Shown here one piece after another: positions 56,145-64,000 of a stretch of DNA of 64,000 nt. Origin of the DNA: Ceratothoa steindachneri (taxonomy: Eukaryota; Arthropoda; Malacostraca; Isopoda; Cymothoidae). Position 1 is the first letter of the stretch. Every line of letters starts with the position of its first letter. The stretch covers positions 144,951,521-145,015,520 of the forward strand of contig OZ018329.1 in NCBI GenBank assembly GCA_963969495.1, in the 5' to 3' direction. The translations under genes and the position numbers were made by a program. Below the pieces are notes generated by a model that saw only the letters and a list, made by a program, of their open reading frames with translations, did not search any database and was not told the origin of the DNA.

Positions 56145-56578
56145 CCGTTTTCCGCAAGGCGAAACGGCCACGCTCCTCCACCGAGTCGTTAGACTCACAG
56201 GAGGCACCACCTATGAAGATGGTCGCTAGGCCATCTTCGGGGGTTCCTAAAGCTGTTCCCCGAAAGGAGGACAGCAACAAAGGAGCTTCGGCTCCTTCGC
56301 CCACGCCCCGAGGTGGAGCGAGTGGCTCGGAGACGGTGGTTCCTCGAAAAGAGGGCCCCCCGCCTCCGAAGCCGCAGCGCCCGCCTAAGGTTTCGAGGCG
56401 GAGGGAGGAAATGACTCGAATGGCGAGCCCAACCTCCCCCAATAAGTCCTCGAAGGCGAGAGCGCCTCCAGCGCTTTGTCCGGCCAACAGCGCCCGGGGT
56501 TCTGCCCCCGGGAAGCGTACGACCATTCCCGTGAGGGTCTTGAGTTCGAGGAGGGCCCCCGCGTCTCCTCCGAGCTAG
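56120..56578 (+). pseudogene. Shifted C-terminal tail of LINE ORF1
   Basis: In the frame one base back from ORF1 the sequence reads PSVTVFRKAKRPRSSTES and then a basic, Pro/Ser/Arg-rich tail to a TAG at 56576-56578. The open stretch has no ATG of its own and its composition matches ORF1. The related copy at 34602-34680 retains the corresponding bases. It is best read as the rest of ORF1 after a frameshift in GGGCTCCCCCCTC (56118-56130). Confidence 0.6.
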
Positions 56579-59500
56579 GCCTGGAGGGCACATTCCTTCA
56601 ATGGAATTGCCGTGGACTCCGGGCCAACTGGGAGGAGCTGCGGAGGCTCGTCTCGTCCCGCTCCCCGATAGCTATTTTTTTGCAGGAGACCATGCTAGGT
56701 GCGTGCCCCCTGCCCGCCCTCCCGGGGTACAAGGGTCTTGCGACCCCACCACCGCGGGATGGCCGGGCTGGGGGATGCGCGGTTAACACCCCGCATGATG
56801 TCTCCGTTCTTCCTTTCTCTTTAGATACCTCCTTTCAGGCAGTGGCTGTGCAGCTGCACCTGGATAGGAGGTATACTATCATTTCTGCGTATATTCCACC
56901 GTCAGCTGACTTCGACGCGGGGGACTTCCGCCGCGTCGTGGCACGGTTGCCGAGGCCCTATCTCTTGCTTGGAGATCTGAACGGCAGGCATCCTCTCTGG
57001 GGAGATTACTCAATAAATCCCAGGGGACAAGTCCTTGCCGATCTGATCGAAGAGCTTGAAATGGGTGTCCTAAACGTGGATGAGTTTACGCATCACTGTC
57101 CGAGAACCGCTTCATTTTCTTGCCTTGACCTATCTTTGTGCTCTTCGGATGCACAGCCTGATTTTGATTGGGGGGTGGTCGATGACCTCCATGGTAGTGA
57201 TCACTTTCCCATTCAAATATCATTTTCAGGGCAACTGCCGCCTGAGAGACCACCTCGGTGGTGCTTGGCGCGGGCGCGGTGGCCTGCCTTTCAGGAAATG
57301 ACTGAATTCTCTATCTCAGTCGAGGAGTTTAGGTCGGTAGATGAGGCCGTTAAGTTCTTCTCCGGCAACCTCATCGCTGTGGGCCTGACTACTATTCCTA
57401 GGACGTCTGTCCGTTTTGCACGCCGACCGCTCCCGTGGTGGTCGGCCGAGTGTAAGACGGCCCTCAAACAGAAGCGTTATGCCTACATGCGCTATAAGCG
57501 CCGCCCGAACGATTTCACTGTCGCTGAATTTCGTCGGGCTAGGGCTAGGTTCCGGTATATTTCGAAGCACGCCCGCCGCTCTTCTTGGCGGGCATACGTG
57601 TCTTCACTTAACGGGAAGACCCCTTTAGCTGAGGTGTGGAAGCGGGTCAAAAGGATTCGGGGCAAGTTCTCGCAGGACCCCCCTCCCGTTCTCCAGGAGA
57701 ATGGGACCGCAATCTCGGACCCCGCGTCCGTGGCGGAATCCTTCGCGACCGCTTTTTCTTTATTCTCTAGCCGTGATGCTTCTCTGCCAGCATTCAATGC
57801 ACGTCGTGATGTCGCGGAAGGCCGCCGGCTGGACTTTACCTCCAGAGGCGGAGAACCCTTCAACGACAAGTTTACTGTAAGCGAGTTGCGTTCCGATCTC
57901 GCTTCGTGCGAGGACACCGCCCACGGTCCGGACGATGTCCCGTACGCCATTCTTCGACATCTAGGTGAGCGGGGCATGGCCTTTCTGTTAGATTTGTTCA
58001 ACAGGATCTGGGTGGAAGGTCTTCTCCCAGACTCCTGGCGAATCGCTACTGTGCTTGCCTTTCGCAAACCGGGGAGAGATCACTCTACTCCGACCGGTTT
58101 CCGCCCAATCTCTCTAACCTCTTGCGTGTTCAAGTTGATGGAGAAATTGGTAAATGTTAGATTAGCCTTTTTCCTGGACAGCGGAGGCCATCTGTCTTCC
58201 GCACAGTGCGGCTTCCGCAAGTTCCACTCCACGTCGGATGCTCTGCTCCGACTGGAAAATGCCGTCTGCGAGGCTTTCCTTCGTAGACAGCACTATGCCA
58301 CTGTCTTTTTCGATCTGGAGAAGGCCTATGATACCGCATGGCGATACGGTATCATGGAGACTCTCCACACGATGGGGGCGAGGGGACGCCTCCCAATTTT
58401 TATATCTGAATTTTTGTGAGATCGTCGATTCCGCGTACGGGTGGGGGGAGCCCTCTCCGGCCCAAAGGAGCAGGAAGAGAGTGTCCCGCAGGGAAGTGTC
58501 CTCAGTGTCACACTCTTTGCCCTGAGCATCAACGGCATCACCTCGGTGCTTCCGGGAGATGTTCTCGCTACGCTCTACGTGGACGACCTTTCGATCTCTT
58601 TTGGCGCGGCCCAGATGCCAACTCTGGAGCGTCGACTCCAACAGGCATTGAACCGCGTCTCTCGCTATGCCGAAGCGCACAGGTTTCAGTTTTCTTTGGC
58701 CAAGACTAAGGTGGTGCACTTCTGCCGCCATCCACGGCTTCACCCCGACCCAGATTTGTTTCTTAATGGGGTGCGCCTGGATGTGGTTGAGTCGCACCGT
58801 TTCCTTGGTCTTGTATTCGACCGACGCCTCACCTGGGAGGCTCATATTCGCAGCCTTAGGGTCTCTTGTACCCGCGCCATGGACATTCTCCGTTCCGTGA
58901 CGTTCAGCGCTTGGGGCGCTGATAGGGCTACTGCCTTACTTTTTTATCGATCCTTTGTTCGTTCGAAGCTCGACTACGGATGCGAGTTTTATGCATCCGC
59001 ACCTGAGCGTTTATTGCGGAAGGTGGATTCGATCCACCACATCGGCCTTCGCCTTGCGACCAGGGCCTTCCGCACTTCCCCCATTGAGAGCCTGTTGGTC
59101 GATGCTGGGGGGATTCCACTCGCTCTGCGCCGCGTGCAGTGTATCACTCGACTGTACGCGCGAGCCCGGCGCCTCCCTCAGTCGCCAACAGCTCTCACTG
59201 CATCCGCAGCTGATCTCGATGGTGCCTATGCCGTCGAGAGACGCCAGTCATACCCTAAGCCTTTTGGGTTTAGGGCCAGGAAACTGCTTCAAAAGGTAGA
59301 TATCGCTCTCGGGCCGGTGGCGCCCCTGGTTTTGCCCAGGACGCCACCCTGGAGGGTACCACATTTGGCTATTTGTCGCCACGCCTCTGCTTCCAAAGCT
59401 TGTACTGCGCCGGGAGTATTGCGTTCGACCTTTTTGGAGCACACATCGTGTCACGCTGGAACCGTGCCTGTGTATACGGATGGCTCCAAGTCCCAAGAGG

Positions 59501-60297
59501 GGGTCGGCTTCCACGCCGTATCCCCTCTGTTTGAAGTCAGCGGGGCTCTACCAGGCGCTGCGTCTGTCTTCACGGCTGAGCTGGTGGCAATACACCACTC
59601 GGTACGGGAGATTACGTGACGTGCCCGGTTCGGAGACCGGATTGTGATCTATAGCGACTCACAAAGCGCCCTGAGTGCTCTTGGGGCATTGGAATCTCCG
59701 CATCCCCTGGTTCGCGATATCCGTGACGCCACGGTTTTGGCGAGCCGGGCAGATGTCGAGATTATCTTCCGCTGGGTTCCTGGACATGTAGGAATTGCGG
59801 GGAATGAGCGCGCCGATGAGGGCGCCAAAAAGTCCGCGAGGACTCTGCGACCGGACCAGCGTTTCGCTCTTCCTCACAGCGACTACATGGCAGGAATACG
59901 GGCAGCTCTTCGGACTGCTTGGCAAAGAAGATGGGAGACGGTCGAAGGGAACTTAAAGTTGCGTGCCATTGCGCCGCGACTGTTCCCATGGATCTATGCC
60001 GCGGCGGCTTCAGGTTGCTTTCTGTCGTCTTCGAATCGGACACACTCGTGTGACGCATCGCTACTTAATGGAGCGCTCGCATGCGCCCTATTGCAACGAC
60101 TGCGTCGCCCCTTAGACTGTTCGGCATATTCTTGTCGAATGTCCCATCTGGGTGATCTTCGCGCACGATACCTGTCTTGGGACCGGGATGGGCGGGGTCG
60201 CTACCGCCTGTCCCTTGTACTCGGGACGAGTGCGTGCACCATGACTGGTGGACTTATTGACTTTTTGGGGGAGGCCGGCCTTCTCCCTTTCATTTAA
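56476..60297 (+). pseudogene. LINE ORF2: endonuclease, reverse transcriptase, RNase H (two in-frame TGA)
   Basis: One frame runs from 56476 to a stop at 60295-60297, interrupted only by TGA at 58417-58419 and 59617-59619. Endonuclease: FLQWNCRGLRANW, IAIFLQET (catalytic Glu), ISAYIPP, LLGDLNGRHPLWGD and SDHFPIQISF. RT: FRKPGRDHSTPTGFRPISL, QCGFRKFHSTSDALL, FFDLEKAYDTAW, VPQGSVLSVTLFALSING and LYVDDLSISFG (Asp-Asp box). RNase H: VPVYTDGSKSQEG, AELVAIHHS, IYSDSQSALSAL and WVPGHVGIAGNERADEGAK. The C-terminal Cys/His segment (RIGHTRVTHRYLM, CNDC, HILVECP) is in another frame between about 59990 and 60150. No ATG lies before the endonuclease; the first in-frame one is at about 56689, inside it. 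Confidence 0.92.
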
Positions 60298-60302
60298 CCC
60301 GG

Positions 60303-60360
60303 TTTTATTGTTGTTGTTGTTGTTGTTATTGCTTTGTTATTGTTATTTATTTTTATTTTT
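60303..60360 (+). repeat. (GTT)n-rich simple repeat in the LINE 3' UTR
   Basis: TTGTTGTTGTTGTTGTTGTTATTG follows directly on the ORF2 stop and grades into an ATTT-rich stretch. The 3' UTR then runs to the poly(A). Confidence 0.9.
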
Positions 60361-60468
60361 GTTTCCTGTTGAATTATTTGGAAGTAGCCTAGAACTAGGC
60401 TGTTTGTTTACGGCAACTTATGCCTAAGTCGGCAGTTGCCAGATAGCTCCTTAAAAAAAAAAAAAAAA

Positions 60469-60481
60469 TGATGGTATAGGA
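60469..60481 (+). repeat. Target-site duplication, right copy
   Basis: TGATGGTATAGGA directly after the poly(A), identical to 53615-53627. Confidence 0.95.
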
Positions 60482-63400
60482 ATTGCAGTGATATTAGGAG
60501 ATTGGGTTTCTTCTACTATTAAGAAACTTATTTAAAAGTTCAGTGACAACTAGCATTGTTTCGTGATGCATAAGGTTAATTGTGGTAGTGAGAGTACAAC
60601 CTTTACGGGTCAGGTGTAGTTTGTTTCGTGTCTTCCTATATTGTAGTGAGCTGAATTGATGCGATATTTTTTCCTCATAATGATGAAGAATAGGAGTGTA
60701 AGGGACGAATAACTGTATTGACTGTATGTGCTGGTGGTCGATTCCTTAGCTTGCTTTTAAATGAGTCTAATGAATGTTCAGTGTTTCTTTAGTAGTGTAA
60801 TGGTGTGAAACCGATCACCTTATGTGTTTCATTTAAGAAGATTAGCGGATAGGATAAAGTTATTGGATTCTAATATATAAAATCAAGATGGCCAACTTAG
60901 CAGAAGAATTGGAAAGGCAAGAAATAAAGTTGAATTTGAACGTGATCATTTCAATGGATGCTGTGAATTATCACCAACCCAGTGTCCACTGTTCATCAGA
61001 TGAACAGAGTAACAATTAAATGCAGGAAAACGAAGTGGGTTTGGGGATAGATATTGATCAAATCCTTCACATAAATGATGCTAAAATATAGCTTTTCCTA
61101 CATTTCTACAATGATCCCGCCTCTGATATCTAATGTGTCTTTACCGTTGATATTTCCGAGTTGAGCAAGACAAGAGGCTCCAGCGATTGACTTACAACTG
61201 ATTAGTACTCAATCAGATCGAAGTCGTCTGAGAGTGAAATGTAAAAGTATGGTAGGGATGTATACCTCCCCTACAAGATTAGGAAGAATGGAGAAATTAT
61301 GCTGGGTGAAAATCGCAAAGCACAAACCTAATCTTTACCCCAACACGAGGTTGGCAAAACCGTTGTACTTTGTGAGAAGAAGCAACGACAATGCACAAAA
61401 CACAGCGTATTGACGGCAGACAGCAGGGGAAGACGAGGGAAGACAAGGGAAGACAAGCCACAGCAGTGTCCAACAATTTGCCCGGAATCCCTTACAATTG
61501 TTTTGATAGAATATAACCTGTGAAACCCCAGTGGCTTTAAGGAAAGTGGGATCTCTTGAGGCAACAAGAGTCGGATGAATTGCCAAAGGAGAAATGTAAG
61601 AGAAATTCCCACAGGAAAAATCAAAGCATGAAAATTCAAACCACTGCTAAAAGGGAAAGAAGCAAATTAACAAAGGCATCTCAGACTGGAAGTTTGTAAT
61701 TGCAGATACGTAGAAAAGTGAAGATCGGGGAAGTGAAGATGTGAGGAAGATATATATGGCAGCAGATCTACTTTCAGGATGTCAGCTGTATCATGGTCTC
61801 CCAACCTACCCCTGACCTCCACTGGCATAAAGGGAGAGAGGGAGTACTGTTGTATTCAAGGGTAAGATGCATTGGAAGAAGAGCGAAGAGGATGAAATGA
61901 TGTACTGGCCATGAAATAAGTATTTATTAAAATTATAGACCGTAACCATATAAGAGGCCTAAATTAGAACTTTCAAATATCTTTTAAAACTTGCTGCTGG
62001 GGGCAAAACCCCCCAAATAATGGAAACCAATGTCCAGGTCAGTGTCTATTACCATGTCATCGACGCATCGGTCAATATGGCGACGCCGTTTGACTGAGAC
62101 AAAAAGTATTCCTCAGTATGATATTTTCTGTACTCAAATGATGACACAGCTTTTAATTAAGAGGGGGTGTGGGTTATTACTGGAACAAGATGAGTGGCTA
62201 AATAAAGAAAAAATGAGGAGAACGCACAAATATAGTGTGAAAACTTCATGCATGACAACTTAAGGGTTTAGCTGGGGCAGAGGCAATACAAGATATGGGC
62301 TAACGTTTCGGGTTAACTTAGAAAATGGGTCAAAACAATCCTTCAAGGTAAAAGACCATTACAAGGAAACAACTAAAGCCACGTTCGCAAATTTCAAAAC
62401 ACACGTTCACCAATGGAGCACATGTAAATATGGGAAATGGGACATAAAAGCAGTATGGCTCTAAAATACCCGACTTACATCATGCAACCATGTGACATCA
62501 AAGAGCTTACGATTTGCATCAATTTCACATTTGAAATATACATCGCCCCCTTCCTCGATGTCATCCATTTTTTAGCTTCGTCCAGCGAAAAGCCTAATGC
62601 GGGGAGATTCTGAAAAAGAAAGATCTAAAGCAATAAATCTCCCTCGAGCTCTAGAATGTACATACTCATCTTTTATGTCTGATTTGTTTTTCTATTCAAA
62701 ATGTCATAGACAAAAATGAATAAATATTATTGGCGACAGAGAAAAAATGAATAGAAAAATCTATACCAACCGACCTCATTAACTATAAATATTAGGGTTT
62801 GACGCTTTTGATAAAGTCTCATGACAAATTCCTAGAAAGGAAACAAGTCTGTAAATATATGTTTCATCACCATTTGTAGATTTCAAACTCGTATCTTCGA
62901 ATTTGTTGAACAACACTCTCCCTCTGAACACATAGAATTAACAAGCTGTGTTCTTACCTTTAGTTATCTTAGCCTTATAACATATTGGGTATTTTGGCCA
63001 GTTCTTTTTCTCTATTCTTTGTTTCTTTCCTCATGCATTCTTTGTTCAAAATAGCAACAGTAGTTGCAATCAATTCGTCATTCAATTATAATTAACGAAT
63101 TATTTTTCTTGGGATTCTATTTATTAATTATAATTAAAAAAACGTTATTCTTGTGATTATATTTAATAGTTGGCTCTGCCCCTTCTAGCTCCCTCTTGAT
63201 TCATTCTTTCATTCCATCGCCTGGTTCCGTTTAGAAGACGAATCTCAACTTGGAACAGCAGACGACAAAGGCCATAGCTCATTTTTCTTTAAAAATATCT
63301 GCCCTATTTCTGTTTTTCCCTATGATTTGCAGATCGCTTTGAATTAAAAGCCGAAATGTTTGCCAATGTATTAATTTATATGTCTGTAAATTTCGAAAAC

Positions 63401-63848
63401 TTAGGCGATTTGAAATTAAAATTGCATAGCGACTCGAAATGTAATTTTAGGGTAATCTGTCGATTCTTGGAAGGGTTTTGGAAGGATTCCAGTGTTTTCT
63501 TTGGGGGCTGCCCTCCCCTTTTTGTTGTAGGTCTTAGTTTCCTTTTTAGCGAGTGATTTGTTCTTTAAAAACGCACCTACCTTGCCCAACCAGAGTGAGA
63601 GGAAGGTAGATGGGTATTAAAAAAAAGGTAATTTGTATTGCAATGAATACAAAAATAGTAAAATGATGGTAACTCCATCAGAAATATTGGAAAAGAGGTG
63701 AATATGGGTGAAGGTAAAAATGTTTGGAATATTTAGTAGAGTGAGTTTACATCTTGATACACGAGGTAAGGAGAATAATGAAAGAGAAGATGATCCTTAA
63801 AAAGTCAAGGTGACCGTAAGTACTGGAGGAAGAGAGATAGGTTCGAAC
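60482..63848. other. Spacer, no gene
   Basis: AT-rich for 3.4 kb. Short open stretches occur on both strands (such as 61328-61639 minus and 63356-63556 plus), but none has a recognisable motif. I see no supported gene. Confidence 0.45.
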
Positions 63849-64000
63849 TAGTGATGCTAAAATATCGAACTTTTCAATACCGGTGAAAATACCAATGATT
63901 TTCTTAATACCGTATCAATACCGGTATTAAGAATAAAATGCATTTATTCACTGATTCAAAGGTAAAAATAAGGGAAAAATTAAAGTCATGTACTTTAATG
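63849..64000 (+). mobile_element. Possible hAT-type left terminus, continues beyond window
   Basis: TAGTGATGCTAAAATATCG begins a stretch with repeated AATACCGGT/ACCGGTATT motifs (63877-63935). Many hAT transposons have terminal sequences of this kind, with TAGTGATG-like ends and dense ATACCGGTAT subterminal repeats. The right end is outside the window, so it is only a candidate. Confidence 0.35.

Larger units (their letters stand above)
53628..60468 (+). mobile_element. Full-length LINE (I/R1-like: ORF1 with zinc knuckles; EN-RT-RNase H ORF2)
   Basis: A 6.84-kb non-LTR retrotransposon beginning CCCCGTAAGGGGCGCGG and ending in a 16-base poly(A) (60453-60468). It is flanked by a perfect 13-bp duplication TGATGGTATAGGA. 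It has a ~400-bp 5' leader, an ORF1 with three zinc knuckles, and an ORF2 with apurinic-type endonuclease, RT and RNase H. RNase H together with an APE endonuclease points to the I, R1 or LOA lineages rather than Jockey, which lacks RNase H. It is GC-rich compared with its flanks. Damage consists of two in-frame TGA codons in ORF2 and a few frame changes, much less than other elements here. A degraded relative lies at 33660-35690. Confidence 0.93.

Noticed and set aside
58417..59619. Stop-codon reassignment (TGA read as amino acid) in LINE ORF2
   Set aside because: Other elements in the window contain all three stops as decay. Point mutation of CGA codons is simpler.
61328..61639. Minus-strand open stretches with hydrophobic segments
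   Set aside because: Leu/Phe-rich by composition, overlapping in two frames, no signal peptide context or family resemblance.
1..64000. CRISPR arrays, prokaryotic operons, ribosome binding sites
   Set aside because: The sequence is eukaryotic repeat DNA; no regularly spaced short repeats or operon-like gene sets are present.

Overview
The window is eukaryotic, intergenic and almost entirely mobile-element sequence. I found no convincing host gene, no rRNA and no functional tRNA. The mix is metazoan: Ty3/Gypsy LTR elements, an L2-clade LINE, a LINE encoding endonuclease, reverse transcriptase (RT) and RNase H, piggyBac, Tc1/mariner, a hAT/ZBED-type relic, and an uncharacterised protein family I associate with arthropod genomes. 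An arthropod (crustacean or chelicerate) is my best guess. It is an inference from content only.

Layout. 1-3437: decayed Gmr1-like Ty3/Gypsy element in which integrase (IN) precedes RT-RNase H. 3345-3926 (-): RNase H-like scrap. 5680-7446 (-): broken piggyBac transposase. 8260-18549: an almost complete Ty3/Gypsy element with both LTRs, a lysine-tRNA-type primer site and a polypurine tract. Its domain order reads gag, protease, RT, RNase H, an OTU-like domain, a second retropepsin-like domain and integrase. A ~1.3 kb LTR-like insertion splits the second protease. 18968-20128 (-) and 21104-21802 (-): two copies of the unnamed conserved family. Copy 2 is cut by a second Gmr1-like element (21803-28212), which is itself interrupted by an L2 LINE fragment (24821-26508) carrying an internal 350-bp tandem duplication.

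28330-29395: hAT/ZBED-like relic. 30121-31462: mariner/Tc1-type element with terminal inverted repeats (TIRs) and TA duplications. 32220-32698, 44400-45000 and 50170-50420: Tc1-like scraps. 33660-35690: degraded, internally deleted second copy of the LINE at 53628. 37430-37930: inverted relic of the Gmr1-like LTR. 39643-42745: RT-RNase H element of uncertain class, bracketed by a 38-bp direct repeat. 47940-48600: 331-bp tandem duplication containing tRNA-like A and B boxes. 50850-51781: LTR-like sequence running into a 200-N gap. 53628-60468: full-length, GC-rich LINE with perfect 13-bp target-site duplications (TSDs). 63849-end: possible hAT-type terminus.

Nearly every coding region carries stops or frameshifts, so the locus is a graveyard. 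The nesting gives a relative chronology: unnamed ORF, then Gmr1-like LTR element, then L2. The most unusual items are the OTU plus second-protease architecture at 13463-15761, the integrase-first order of the Gmr1-like elements, and the LINE ORF2 without an upstream AUG. Domain calls are from motif recognition by eye; no search was run.
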